The notes below the pieces were generated by a model. It made no database searches. It was not told the DNA's origin and saw nothing but the letters and a program-made list of their open reading frames with translations. The position numbers and the translations under genes were made by a program. Source: Solimonas flava DSM 18980 (GTDB taxonomy: Bacteria; Pseudomonadota; Gammaproteobacteria; Nevskiales; Nevskiaceae). From it: 64,000 bases of DNA. This document shows, piece by piece, positions 1-8,036 of the stretch (the first letter of the stretch is position 1; the number at the start of each line of letters is the position of its first letter). The DNA is taken from NCBI RefSeq assembly GCF_000426685.1, contig NZ_AUFV01000014.1, forward strand, positions 52,357 through 116,356, read 5' to 3'.

Positions 1-419
1 GCAACCTTGATGCCGAGCGGTTCGAGATACTGGCCGATCCAGCCGTTGCCGGCGTAAAGCGCCGTCAGGGCGATGCCGGCGACCGCGGTCGGCAGCGCGA
101 ACGGCAGATCGATGACGGCGTCGAAGAAGCGTTTGCCGGGAAACTCGTAGCGCACGAAGACCCAGGCGATCAGCGGCCCGAACACGGCGTTGATCGCCGC
201 GCCGGCCAGCGCCGCGCCAAAGCTCAGCTTCAGCGCGGCGAGCACGCGCGGCGAGCTGACGACGTGCCAGTAGCCTTCGGCGCCGAGCCCGGCGGCGTGG
301 ACGAACACGCCGGCGAGCGGGATCAGGACGAGCAGGCTCAGGTACAGCAGGGTGTAGCCGAGGGTCAGGCCGAAACCGGGAATCACGGTTCGGGTGCGGG
401 ATCGGACAATGGCGCTCAT
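1..419 (-). CDS. cysT: Sulfate/thiosulfate ABC transporter permease CysT, N-terminal part
   Basis: Inner-membrane permease of the sulfate/thiosulfate ABC importer. About 139 codons are present and the rest lies beyond the left edge. The ATG at 417-419 opens MSAIVRSRTRTVIPGFG, followed by a membrane segment at about residues 15-38. The typical CysT stretches FVRYEFPGKRFFD and DLPFALPTAVAGIALT can be read further on. It lies downstream of a sulfate-binding protein gene on the same strand, which fits an sbp-cysT order; cysW and cysA would be expected outside the window. Partial only because of the window edge. The start lacks a strong Shine-Dalgarno, so translation may depend on the upstream genes. 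Confidence 0.9.
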   Translation of the reverse strand, partial: MSAIVRSRTRTVIPGFGLTLGYTLLYLSLLVLIPLAGVFVHAAGLGAEGYWHVVSSPRVLAALKLSFGAALAGAAINAVFGPLIAWVFVRYEFPGKRFFDAVIDLPFALPTAVAGIALTALYAGNGWIGQYLEPLGIKV

Positions 420-497
420 GAGATGGAACTCGTGACGGACGGAACGAAGGCGGCGCCGGGCGCGCCGCCGCCGCGCAGCGCTGCGTGAGGACGGCGA

Positions 498-1496
498 TCA
501 GCGCTGTGCATAGATCTGGTCGAACACGCCGCCGTCGGCGAAATGCGTGGCCTGGGTCTTCGGCCAGCCGCCGAAGGCTTCGGCGACGGTGAAGGCCTGC
601 ACCGCCGGGAAGCGCTCGGCGTGCTTCTGCAGCACCGCCTCGTCGACCGGACGCAGGTCGTTGCGGGCGATGATTTCCTGGCCGGCCGGGCTGAAGTGGA
701 ATTCGAGATAGGCGCGCGCCAGCTGCTCGTGTCCCTTCCTGGCGGCGACCTTGTCGACCACGGCGACCGGGTTGTCGGCGCGCACGGAGAGCGACGGCAC
801 GACGACCTCGAAGCGGTCGGCGCCGAGTTCCTTCTGGATCAGGCGGATTTCGTTCTCGAAGGTCAGCAGCGCGTCGCCGATGCCGCGCTGGGCGAAGGTC
901 GTGGTCGCGCCGCGGCCGCCGGTGTCGAGTACCGGCACGTTGGCGAACAGCCGGGTCACGAACGCGCGCGCCGCGGTGTCGTTGCCGCCGGGCTGCCGGC
1001 GCGCGTACTGCCACGCCGCGAGATAGCTGTAGCGGCCGTTGCCGGAGGTTTTCGGATTCGGGATCACGACCTGCACGCCGGGCCTGACGAGATCGCTCCA
1101 GTCGCGGATGGCCTTCGGGTTGCCCTTGCGCACGAGGAACAGGATCGGCGACCACGACGGGCTGGCGCCGTGCGGGAACTGGTTCGCCCAGTCGCGCGAC
1201 AGCACGCCGGCCTTGGCGATCGCGTCGATGTCGAGCGGGTTGTTCATCGTCACCACATCGGCCTCCAGCCCGTCGATCACCGAGCGCGCCTGCTTGCTGG
1301 AGCCGCCGTGCGACTGGTCGATGCCGACGCTCGTGCCGGTCCTGGCCTTCCAGTCGGCGACGAACGCCGGATTGAAGTCGCGGTAGAAGTTGCGGGCGAC
1401 GTCGTAGGACACGTTGAGCAGCGGCGTGTCGGCCTGCGCGAACGGCGCGGCAAGGCCGAGCGCGGCGGCGGCGAGGGTGCGGATCCAGATTTTCAT
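498..1496 (-). CDS. sbp: Sulfate-binding periplasmic protein (second copy)
   Basis: Periplasmic receptor delivering sulfate or thiosulfate to the CysTWA importer. It has 332 aa, the usual Sbp length. Residues 1-22 form a signal peptide ending AQA before DTPLLNVSYD. Family motifs are NVSYDVARNFYRDFN near the mature N-terminus, QSHGGSSKQARSVIDG, NPKTSGNGRYSYLAAW, and a C-terminal [13 protein letters not shown]. It sits directly upstream of cysT, and a homologue of exactly the same length lies at 2726-3724, so the operon carries two receptors. The two proteins differ at many positions and may differ in affinity or ligand, which is inference. Confidence 0.93.
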   Translation of the reverse strand: MKIWIRTLAAAALGLAAPFAQADTPLLNVSYDVARNFYRDFNPAFVADWKARTGTSVGIDQSHGGSSKQARSVIDGLEADVVTMNNPLDIDAIAKAGVLSRDWANQFPHGASPSWSPILFLVRKGNPKAIRDWSDLVRPGVQVVIPNPKTSGNGRYSYLAAWQYARRQPGGNDTAARAFVTRLFANVPVLDTGGRGATTTFAQRGIGDALLTFENEIRLIQKELGADRFEVVVPSLSVRADNPVAVVDKVAARKGHEQLARAYLEFHFSPAGQEIIARNDLRPVDEAVLQKHAERFPAVQAFTVAEAFGGWPKTQATHFADGGVFDQIYAQR

Positions 1497-1524
1497 GGCG
1501 GGGGTTCGGAAGGGACGGATCGGT

Positions 1525-2148
1525 TCAGACGAAACGCAGCTCGTCGGCGCCGTACTGGCGTTCCTGCGGCTGCAGCGGCCGGGCCAGCGGATAGCGCCGA
1601 CGATCCAGCCAGCGGGTGTTGCTGAGCCAGAGCCCGTCGACCTCGGCGCCGTGCGCGCGGTTGACGAGCACGATGCGGCGCAGGCGCTGGTCGAGCAGCG
1701 CCAGCTTGTTCTCGGCCTTGAGGCCGTGTTCGAGCACCTGGATGAAGGCGTAGTCGCTGAGCAGGCCGGGGTGACGCTGCGCCAGCGGCCGCAGCACGTC
1801 GCTGACGAAGTGCCAGGTATCCGATTTGCCGGCGACGCGCGTTTCGAGCTTGAGCGTGCCGTTGTGCATCAGCCAGACGCCATCGACGATCTTGAACGGA
1901 TGCACGTTGTCGATGCCGCTGCCGCCGCGAGTCTGGCGGCGCAGATGCAGGACGTACTCGGCGCTGCGGTAGGCGCGCTCGATGTCGATCAGTTCGTCGA
2001 CGTCGACCCGCGCGCGCTTCTCGATCAGCACGCGGCCGCCGTCGTCGAAGCCCATCAGGCCCCAGCCTTCGCCGTTGTGCACGGCGGCGGCGGCGAGCAG
2101 ATCGGCGGGAATCTCGGCGCCGGCGGGTTTGTGGATGATCAGGCACAT
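1525..2148 (-). CDS. Class II glutamine amidotransferase-like (Ntn-hydrolase) protein
   Basis: A 207-aa protein starting MCLIIHKPAG, so Cys2 would become the N-terminal nucleophile after Met removal, as in class II (Ntn) glutamine amidotransferases. Further family signs are HNGEGWGLM, LHLRRQTRGG followed by NVHPF, and WLMHNGTL. There is no synthetase or sugar-isomerase domain, so it is a stand-alone glutaminase-type domain of unknown partner. Its start is only five bases past the stop of the upstream TOBE gene, implying translational coupling inside the sulfate operon. A role in sulfur assimilation is inferred from position only. Confidence 0.75.
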   Translation of the reverse strand: MCLIIHKPAGAEIPADLLAAAAVHNGEGWGLMGFDDGGRVLIEKRARVDVDELIDIERAYRSAEYVLHLRRQTRGGSGIDNVHPFKIVDGVWLMHNGTLKLETRVAGKSDTWHFVSDVLRPLAQRHPGLLSDYAFIQVLEHGLKAENKLALLDQRLRRIVLVNRAHGAEVDGLWLSNTRWLDRRRYPLARPLQPQERQYGADELRFV

Positions 2149-2153
2149 CGGCG

Positions 2154-2372
2154 TCAGCCCAGTTTCGCCACCAGCACTTCGGTGGCCTTGAAGATCGCCA
2201 GCACATCGCTGCCGATGCGCAGCGGCAGGCGTTCGACCGAGCTGGTGGTGACGACCGCGCTGATGATGCCGGCCGGGGTCTCGACCTCGATCTCCGACAT
2301 CACCGGGCTGCGATGGATCGCGACGATGCTGCCCTTGAACTGGTTGCGGGTGTTGATGGCGGTGACGCTCAC
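2154..2372 (-). CDS. Mop/TOBE-domain oxyanion-binding mini-protein, copy 2
   Basis: A 72-aa protein made of one TOBE (Mop, molbindin-like) domain, with the typical start NTRNQFKGSIVAI and later ETPAGIISAVVTTSSV. Mop domains bind molybdate or similar oxyanions at oligomer interfaces, as in molbindins and ModE/ModC C-termini. The start is GTG (2370-2372) with GGAG nine bases upstream. It is about three-quarters identical to the gene just upstream (17 differences in 72 residues by eye), a clear tandem duplication. Its place between two sulfate-binding protein genes suggests a link to oxyanion homeostasis; sulfate versus molybdate cannot be decided from sequence. Confidence 0.85.
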   Translation of the reverse strand: MSVTAINTRNQFKGSIVAIHRSPVMSEIEVETPAGIISAVVTTSSVERLPLRIGSDVLAIFKATEVLVAKLG

Positions 2373-2412
2373 GGACGGACTCCGGTCGGGGGATGCGAAG
2401 AAAGGCCAGCGG

Positions 2413-2643
2413 CTACGCGGCCTGGTCGCCGATCTTGGCGATCAGCACCTCGGTGGCCTTGAACAGCGCCAGCGCGCTGTCGCCGATGCGCAGCTTGAGG
2501 CGGTCGATCGAGCTGGTCGTGATGACGGCGCTGATGATGCCGGCCGGCGTCTCGATTTCGACTTCGGACACGACCGGGCCGCGGTTGATCGAGACGACGC
2601 TGCCCTTGAACTGGTTGCGGGTGTTGATGGCGGTGACGGACAT
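2413..2643 (-). CDS. Mop/TOBE-domain oxyanion-binding mini-protein, copy 1
   Basis: A 76-aa single TOBE/Mop domain starting MSVTAINTRNQFKGSVVS, with the same first 15 residues as its neighbour at 2154-2372 and a slightly longer C-terminus (AKIGDQAA). I chose ATG 2643 because GGAG lies about 13 bases upstream and because it aligns with the neighbour's start; an in-frame ATG at 2658 would add five residues (MEHSP) but has no ribosome site. Genes of this type usually act in molybdenum storage or sensing. Here the neighbours are sulfate transport genes, so competition between sulfate and molybdate handling is a reasonable but unproven link. Confidence 0.85.
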   Translation of the reverse strand: MSVTAINTRNQFKGSVVSINRGPVVSEVEIETPAGIISAVITTSSIDRLKLRIGDSALALFKATEVLIAKIGDQAA

Positions 2644-2725
2644 GGGGGAGTGCTCCATGGTGGATTCGAGAAGGGCGGCGGGGCGGTCGCGTGCGTGCGG
2701 CCGTCCCGCCCACCACCGGGGTGCG

Positions 2726-3724
2726 CTAGTTCTTCAGATAGATCTGGTCGAAGACGCCGCCGTCGGCGAAGTGCGTCGCCTGCGCCCGGGTCCAGCCGCC
2801 GAAGTCGGCGATCGTGACCAGGCTCAGCTTCGGGAACTGGTCGGCGTAGCGGGCCGCCACCGCCGGATTGGTCGGACGGTAGTGATTCTTGGCGATGATC
2901 TCCTGCGCCGCGTCGGTGTACAGGTACTGCAGATAGGCCTCGGCGACCTTGCGCGTGCCCTTGCGCTCGACGTTCTTGTCGATCACTGCGACCGGCGGTT
3001 CGGCGAGGATCGACAGCGACGGCGCGACGATCTCGAACTTGTCGGCGCCGAACTCCTCGAGCGACAGGAAGGCCTCGTTCTCCCAGGCCAGCAGCACGTC
3101 GCCGATGCCGCGCTGCACGAAGGTCGTGGTCGCGCCGCGGGCGCCGGTATCGAGCACCGGCGCGTTCTTGAACAGGGCCTTGATGTACTCGCGCGCCTTG
3201 GCGTCGTCGCCGTTGTGCTTCTTCAGCGCGTAGGCGTAGGCGGCGAGGTAGTTCCAGCGCGCGCCGCCGGAGGTCTTCGGATTCGGCGTGACGACGCTGA
3301 CGCCCGGCTTCACGAGATCGTCCCAGTCCTTGATCTTCTTGGGGTTGCCCTTGCGCACGAGGAAGACGATCGTCGAGGTGTACGGCGACGAGTTGTGCGG
3401 CAGGCGCGACTGCCAGTTCGCCGGCAGGGCCTTGGCGTTCCTGGCGATCGCGTCGATGTCGGCGGCCAGCGCCAGCGTCACGACGTCGGCATCGAGGCCG
3501 TCGATGACGGCGCGCGCCTGCTTGCCCGAGCCGCCGTGCGACTGCTGGATCGTCACCGTGTCGCCGGTCTTGACCTTGTAGTCGGCGGCGAACGCGGCAT
3601 TGACGGCCTTGTACAGCTCGCGGGTCGGATCGTAGGAGACGTTCAGCAGCTGGTAGCTGGCGGCGAACGAAGTCGCCGGCACGGCGACGGCCAGCGCGGC
3701 CGCGGCGAGGATTTTCTTGATCAT
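2726..3724 (-). CDS. sbp: Sulfate-binding periplasmic protein (first copy)
   Basis: Periplasmic sulfate receptor, 332 aa, with signal peptide [21 protein letters not shown] followed by [11 protein letters not shown]. Family motifs: [49 protein letters not shown] and C-terminal [16 protein letters not shown] 3724 is preceded by AGGAGC; the reading frame continues upstream to 3802, but that extension would overlap the porin gene and displace the signal peptide. This copy lies between the porin and the Mop genes, while the second copy lies next to cysT, so the two receptors bracket the Mop/amidotransferase genes. Ligand preference (sulfate, thiosulfate, or one of each) is not visible. Confidence 0.92.
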   Translation of the reverse strand: MIKKILAAAALAVAVPATSFAASYQLLNVSYDPTRELYKAVNAAFAADYKVKTGDTVTIQQSHGGSGKQARAVIDGLDADVVTLALAADIDAIARNAKALPANWQSRLPHNSSPYTSTIVFLVRKGNPKKIKDWDDLVKPGVSVVTPNPKTSGGARWNYLAAYAYALKKHNGDDAKAREYIKALFKNAPVLDTGARGATTTFVQRGIGDVLLAWENEAFLSLEEFGADKFEIVAPSLSILAEPPVAVIDKNVERKGTRKVAEAYLQYLYTDAAQEIIAKNHYRPTNPAVAARYADQFPKLSLVTIADFGGWTRAQATHFADGGVFDQIYLKN

Positions 3725-3749
3725 GACAAGCTCCTGGCGTTCGTCGGGT

Positions 3750-5111
3750 TCAGAACGCGATCTGGAAACGGGTGAGCAGCAGTTTTTCGTCTTCGCGGTC
3801 ACCGCTCGCGGCGCCGCCGTCGAAGCCGGTCTGCGCGTAGCTCAGGGCGACCTTCAGGTTGTTGACCGGATACCAGTTGGCGCCGGCCGCCCAGGTCGTG
3901 GCCTTGCTCGCCGACTTGCTCGGGTCGGCGAAGATCGGGAAGGCGTCGTCGTCGATGTCGAGCACGCCGTAGCGCGCGACCAGCTCCCAGGCGCCGAAGC
4001 CGCCCTTGTCGATCGGGTTCTTCGGCTTGCCCAGGCCCGAGAAGCTGGCGTCCTCGCCGGTCAGGACGTAGCTGGCGACCGCCTGCCAGGCCTTGTTGTC
4101 GAGCTTCTCGCGGCTGGCGCCGAGCACCACTTCCTGGCGCGCGACGATGTACTCGGCGAGCAGGCCGAAGCCGTTGCGGTAGAAGTACGCCTGCGGGCTG
4201 ATGCGCGTTTCGGCGCCGTCGTAGCCGACCGTGCTGCCGGTCGCCGCCCGATAGCTGAAGAAGGTGTTCTGGCCCGGCGAACGGTACTTGAGCTGCGTCG
4301 CTTCGGCGCTGCCCTGCTTGTCGCCATACGAGGCGCCGACGCCGAAGCCCAGACCCTGGAAGAAGCCCGGGTCGTTCTTGAACGGCTCGGCGAACAGGCG
4401 CGCGGCGAGTTCCTTGCGGTTGTCGCTGTCCGGCTGCTGCTTGCCGTCGCGGCCGTCCGGCGCGCCATTGAACACGCCGATCGCGTAGCTCGTGGTGCCC
4501 GACAGGAACGTGCCGCCGAGCTGCACACCGTAGTCGCGGTTCGGGCCGAGTTCGTTCGGAAAGCCGCGTTCGTTGAACTCGATCGCGGCGCTGGCCTGCA
4601 GGTTCTCGAGCACGACCGGCGCCTTGAACTTGCCGGCGCGGATGTTGAAGGCCGGCGACAGGCGCAGTTCGCCGTAGACGTCGGAGACCGTCGCACTGTC
4701 CGGCGCGAAGTTCGGCTGGATGCGGAAGAACAGCGACTTGCCGAGCGTCAGCTCGAAGGTCGGCTCGACGCGGCGCAACAGGAAGCCGTCGTTAGTGCGC
4801 GGTGCCTGATCGCCGAAGTACCAGCGGCTGTCGGCCTGCAGCAGGCCGCGGAACTTGAATTCGTAGTCGCCCTTGGCCGACTTGATGCTGAAGCCTTTCT
4901 CGCTGGCCGACACGGTCGCCGCGGCTTTGGCCCTGGCGTCGCTTTCTTCCTTCTGGATCTCGAGCTGGCGCTCGAGCACGCGGATGCGCTGGTCGAGCTG
5001 TTCGGTGCTCGGCGCCTCCTGGGCCTGGGCGCCGACCGCCGCCGCCAGCAGCGGCACGACGCTGAGCCGCGGAATGCTCCGCTTGATGTGCGTATTGAGG
5101 TGCTTCGGCAT
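3750..5111 (-). CDS. OprO/OprP-family outer-membrane porin
   Basis: Outer-membrane beta-barrel porin of the phosphate-selective OprO/OprP family, 453 aa from ATG 5111. The signal peptide is about residues 1-30, ending AVGAQA. A short coiled coil ([18 protein letters not shown]) follows, which in this family promotes trimerisation, then the barrel, ending TRFQIAF with the terminal Phe typical of outer-membrane proteins. It is the first gene of the minus-strand sulfate operon, 25 bases before an sbp start, so it probably admits sulfate or another anion. OprP homologues are anion-selective; specificity for sulfate here is inference. The frame extends to 5150, but MPKHLN is the better start. Confidence 0.88.
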   Translation of the reverse strand: MPKHLNTHIKRSIPRLSVVPLLAAAVGAQAQEAPSTEQLDQRIRVLERQLEIQKEESDARAKAAATVSASEKGFSIKSAKGDYEFKFRGLLQADSRWYFGDQAPRTNDGFLLRRVEPTFELTLGKSLFFRIQPNFAPDSATVSDVYGELRLSPAFNIRAGKFKAPVVLENLQASAAIEFNERGFPNELGPNRDYGVQLGGTFLSGTTSYAIGVFNGAPDGRDGKQQPDSDNRKELAARLFAEPFKNDPGFFQGLGFGVGASYGDKQGSAEATQLKYRSPGQNTFFSYRAATGSTVGYDGAETRISPQAYFYRNGFGLLAEYIVARQEVVLGASREKLDNKAWQAVASYVLTGEDASFSGLGKPKNPIDKGGFGAWELVARYGVLDIDDDAFPIFADPSKSASKATTWAAGANWYPVNNLKVALSYAQTGFDGGAASGDREDEKLLLTRFQIAF

Positions 5112-5159
5112 GAACGCGACTCCCTGGTCACGAGGTCTGAAAGTGCGCACATGCTGCCG

Positions 5160-5226
5160 GGCCGAAGTCGGCCAGTAAAAGAATATGTGGAGACTTTTAT
5201 AGTTCTGTAAGTTTTAAGAGTGCCAA
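5160..5226 (-). promoter_or_regulatory. Probable promoter and leader of the sulfate operon
   Basis: On the minus strand a TTGGCA box (5226-5221) and a TATAAA box (5201-5196) are 19 bases apart in a locally AT-rich stretch inside very GC-rich DNA, ahead of the porin start at 5111. The spacer is longer than ideal. Downstream, in the presumed leader, GGCCGA-AG-TCGGCC (5160-5173) can form a small hairpin. No clear CysB site can be defined by eye. Confidence 0.45.
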
Positions 5227-5515
5227 TGGAACACCCGCTCCGGCGTCCGCAGCGGTCTGCGCCGTGGCGGCGGTGATCGAGGGTGGTTTCGGCCGCAGCG
5301 GCCGATTCGCGGCCTGCGCGGCCGGTTTCAGGCTGGGCCGCGGGGCAGGGCGTGGTCGCGCGCCGGATCGTCGCCGCGCGGCGCCGGGCGTGGTGCCGGG
5401 CACGGCGCCGGGGAGGGTGCCGGCGGGGCGGCAAGTGTGCGGACCGTCGGACGCGGGGCCGGCCGGCCGGTTCCGCCGCTTGCCGCGGGCCAGGCGCGCG
5501 GCTGCGGCGAGCGCT
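5227..5515. other. GC-rich intergenic region without a recognisable gene
   Basis: About 290 bases between the sulfate operon promoter and the rhodanese gene. It is extremely GC-rich and repetitive in composition (runs of CGGC/GGCG), and short open frames occur on both strands, but none has a ribosome site or recognisable protein. I see no clear terminator for the rhodanese gene, although several GC-rich stems could form. Confidence 0.5.
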
Positions 5516-5830
5516 TCAGTAGCGCGGCACGCCGGGGTCGACGTCGGTCGACCACGCGTCGATGCCGCCGGCGACGCTGGCGACGTCGGCGAAGCCGTTC
5601 TTTTCCAGGAAGCGGCCCGCCATTTCCGAACGCACGCCGTGGTGGCACAGCACGGCGATCGGCGCCGCCGGGTCGAGCTCGCCGAGCCGCTGCGGCAGCT
5701 CGTGCATCGGCATGTGCCGGGCGCCGGCGATCGCCGCGAGGGCGAGTTCGTCGGCGCTGCGCACGTCGATCAGCGTGACGGCCTGCGCCGCCAGCTGCGC
5801 TTTCAGTTCGGTGACGGAAATGATCTTCAT
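5516..5830 (-). CDS. Single-domain rhodanese-like protein
   Basis: A 104-aa single rhodanese domain, GlpE-like in size. The active-site loop CHHGVRS carries the catalytic Cys62, with the preceding strand PIAVL; LIDVRSADE and GGIDAW are the other family hallmarks. It can transfer sulfane sulfur from a donor such as thiosulfate to an acceptor. No signal peptide, so cytoplasmic. It is the last gene of a minus-strand series LuxR regulator, DUF5924 membrane protein, rhodanese, with 64 bases to the gene ahead. Nearness to the sulfate operon is suggestive but the two are separated by a promoter region. Confidence 0.9.
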   Translation of the reverse strand: MKIISVTELKAQLAAQAVTLIDVRSADELALAAIAGARHMPMHELPQRLGELDPAAPIAVLCHHGVRSEMAGRFLEKNGFADVASVAGGIDAWSTDVDPGVPRY

Positions 5831-5894
5831 GGCGGCAGTGTAGGGCGGGCGCGTGCGATGCCGGTAGGGGGCGTTCGGCGCGGCGGCCGCGCGG

Positions 5895-6905
5895 CTACTC
5901 GACGCGGAAACGCACGACGCCGATCAGCTGGTCGCTCTGCGTGACCACACGCACTTCCCAGCGTCCGCGCGGATCGGGCGGGAACGCGGTCTTGTGCGTC
6001 CAGGTCCGGTAGCCGGATTCGCGGCTGCCGCGGATCTCGATCGGAATGCTGTCGATCAGCCGGCCTTCGTGCCACCACTGGTGGACAATGCGTTCCTCGA
6101 CGCCGCGCGGTGCGTGGATCGGCGTCCACACGTAGAGGCCGTCATCGCGCAGCGCGTCGGCGCCGAGCCGCTCGACGGCCGGGCCGGCGCCGCGGTGCTC
6201 GGCATCGAGCGTCTGCGTGGCATGGGCGTCGTAGACGCGCAGCGTCGACGGCGGAATCGCGAAGCGCAGCGCGCTGAGCGTGCCGGCGAGCAGCAGCGCG
6301 CCGGCGAGCGCGGCCGGCCAGCGCAGCCAGCGCCCGCACGGCAGCGCCGCAGCGAAGGCCGGCAGCGACAGCAGCGCGGCGGCGCCGATCGCCAGCCACA
6401 GGCTGGTCGCGGTGGTGATCTGCCACAGCATCGGCGCCGCCGTCAGCACGGTCGTGAAGCCGGCCGCGGCGTGAAAGCTCCACAGCAGGGGCCGGCTGAC
6501 GACGACGCGGCCGAAGTACAGCGGGTCGATCATCGACACCAGCGAGAAGGCGGCGAGCAGCAGCACGAACAGCGGCTGCGTGCTGGTCCAGGTGGTCGTC
6601 GCCAGGAAGAACGGCAGCGTGAAGAAGAAGGACTCCTGGTGCAGCGCCTGCAGCAGGTAGCGCAGCAGCGCCGGCGAGTAGCGCGCCCAGCGGCCGCGCT
6701 CGGCGAGGCGCATCCAGTACGGTTCGGTCAGCGCCGCCAGCCACGACAGCGGCAGCAGGATCACCAGCATCTGCGCGACTTTCTCCTGGCGCTGGATCAG
6801 CAGCAGGCTGGCGACGCCGGCGAGAAAGCTGCCCAGCGCGACGAGATGCTTGTAGCGCGCCCACAGCGCGGCGAGCCGCGCGCGGGCGTCGAAGCGGGCG
6901 TTCAT
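5895..6905 (-). CDS. DUF5924/DUF2914 family membrane protein
   Basis: A 336-aa integral membrane protein. The N-terminal two thirds hold about seven hydrophobic segments, the first near residues 19-38 after a basic start (MNARFDARARLAALWARYKH). The last hundred residues form a soluble DUF2914-type domain with VHQWWHEGRLIDSIPIEIRG, GYRTWTHK and GRWEVRVVT. DUF5924 proteins of this architecture are conserved in gammaproteobacteria without known function. The ATG overlaps the stop of the LuxR-type regulator gene (ATGA at 6902-6905), so the two are co-transcribed and probably functionally linked. A cell-envelope role is a guess. Confidence 0.75.
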   Translation of the reverse strand: MNARFDARARLAALWARYKHLVALGSFLAGVASLLLIQRQEKVAQMLVILLPLSWLAALTEPYWMRLAERGRWARYSPALLRYLLQALHQESFFFTLPFFLATTTWTSTQPLFVLLLAAFSLVSMIDPLYFGRVVVSRPLLWSFHAAAGFTTVLTAAPMLWQITTATSLWLAIGAAALLSLPAFAAALPCGRWLRWPAALAGALLLAGTLSALRFAIPPSTLRVYDAHATQTLDAEHRGAGPAVERLGADALRDDGLYVWTPIHAPRGVEERIVHQWWHEGRLIDSIPIEIRGSRESGYRTWTHKTAFPPDPRGRWEVRVVTQSDQLIGVVRFRVE

Positions 6906-7894
6906 GAGTCCTGCGTCGGCGCCGCTTGCGGATGCACGAGGTTGGCCAGCTCGGTGCGGCTGTAGACGCCGAGCTTGCGGTAGACGCGGTACAGGTGATT
7001 GGCGACCGTCGACGGCGCCACGCCGATCTTCTTCGCCGCCTGCTTGAACGACAGGCCCTGCGCGACGCAGTAGACGATCTCGCGCTCGCGCGCGGTCAGG
7101 CGGTCGAGCGGTCCGGCCGGCCACATGACGACCAGGTAGAGATCGCTGAGCCGCTCGCAGCGCACCATCAGGTCCGCGTACGGCGCGATCTCGCCGGGCG
7201 CCGGCAGCGCGAACGGCAGGCGCTGCGGCTCGCGGTTCGGCAGGCGCTCGTCGAGCAGGTCGAGAAACCGCGGCTGGGCCTCGTGGAAGATGCCGGCGCC
7301 GTCGACCACCGCGCCGGCCGCGCCCGGCGGACGGTCCGCGTGCGTGCGCGCCAGGTGCAGGAAGAACGAGTGCGAGGCGGCGTTGAACAGGTGATAGATG
7401 ACGCGCTTCTGGCGCTGCCGGTCGAGCTCGCTGAACGGCGCGTCGCGGTCGCGCCGGTACAGCGTCAGCAGCGAATACAGGCCGCTGCGCCGGTCGAGAT
7501 GGCCGGTCGACAGGATGCGGTGGATGCCGTACGGCGCGAAGGTGCTCGCGTACAACTCGGAGGCGAAGAATTCGGCGTCCGGGAACACGTCGCGCATGTC
7601 GACCGGCGTGTCGAGGTTCTGCAGGATCTCGGCGATGATCGGGTTGATCGCGGTGGTCGACTGCAGCTGCCGCGGAAACTCCGCCGGCAGGCCGTGCACG
7701 GTGACGGTATGGAAGCGCAGCTGCGAGACGCTGCCGGTGCCCCACAGCGCGCCGTCGCAGGGCACGACGCGCGCGAGCTGCGACAAGGCCCATTCGCGGA
7801 ACTGGCCGGCCGGCACCTGCAGGCCGGAACGGTAGGCGCGGGCGATCAGTCGATCGACCGGATCGATGGCGTCGACGGGGGAGGGCTTTTGCAT
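6902..7894 (-). CDS. LuxR-family transcriptional regulator
   Basis: DNA-binding regulator with a C-terminal LuxR helix-turn-helix (LTAREREIVYCVAQGLSFKQ, then GVAPSTVANHLYRVYRKLGV). The N-terminal 250 residues show no receiver motif; they resemble an uncharacterised sensor module, not a phosphorylated domain. The start is uncertain: ATG 7894 gives 330 aa and starts just before the folded region; ATG 7990 or GTG 8014 would add a basic extension (KNRPRKSDRPVVRKKQ) and run through a 22-bp palindrome at 7967-7988, so I prefer 7894. The gene is divergent from the DUF962 gene and overlaps the DUF5924 gene by four bases. Confidence 0.85.
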   Translation of the reverse strand: MQKPSPVDAIDPVDRLIARAYRSGLQVPAGQFREWALSQLARVVPCDGALWGTGSVSQLRFHTVTVHGLPAEFPRQLQSTTAINPIIAEILQNLDTPVDMRDVFPDAEFFASELYASTFAPYGIHRILSTGHLDRRSGLYSLLTLYRRDRDAPFSELDRQRQKRVIYHLFNAASHSFFLHLARTHADRPPGAAGAVVDGAGIFHEAQPRFLDLLDERLPNREPQRLPFALPAPGEIAPYADLMVRCERLSDLYLVVMWPAGPLDRLTAREREIVYCVAQGLSFKQAAKKIGVAPSTVANHLYRVYRKLGVYSRTELANLVHPQAAPTQDS

Positions 7895-7966
7895 GCCGGC
7901 TTCGAGCGCTTCCTGCTTTTTTCGGACGACGGGCCTGTCCGATTTCCGTGGGCGGTTTTTACTATC

Positions 7967-7988
7967 GGGCAGTGCGTGGGCACTGCCC
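7967..7988. promoter_or_regulatory. Perfect inverted repeat between divergent genes, operator candidate
   Basis: GGGCAGTGC-GTGG-GCACTGCCC: two perfect 9-bp arms around a 4-base centre, 49 bases before the DUF962 start (8037) and upstream of the LuxR-type gene if ATG 7894 is used. It could bind the LuxR-type regulator to control both directions. A hairpin in RNA is the alternative, but no T-run follows on either strand. Confidence 0.5.
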
Positions 7989-8036
7989 ATACTAACAGCA
8001 TAGGAGACGCGCACTCATGCGCGAGGAGCCAGAACG

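Noticed and set aside
2154..2643. Mop pair as a molybdate transport (modABC) locus
   Set aside because: Neighbours are sulfate-binding proteins and CysT; no ModA, ModB or ModC features are visible.
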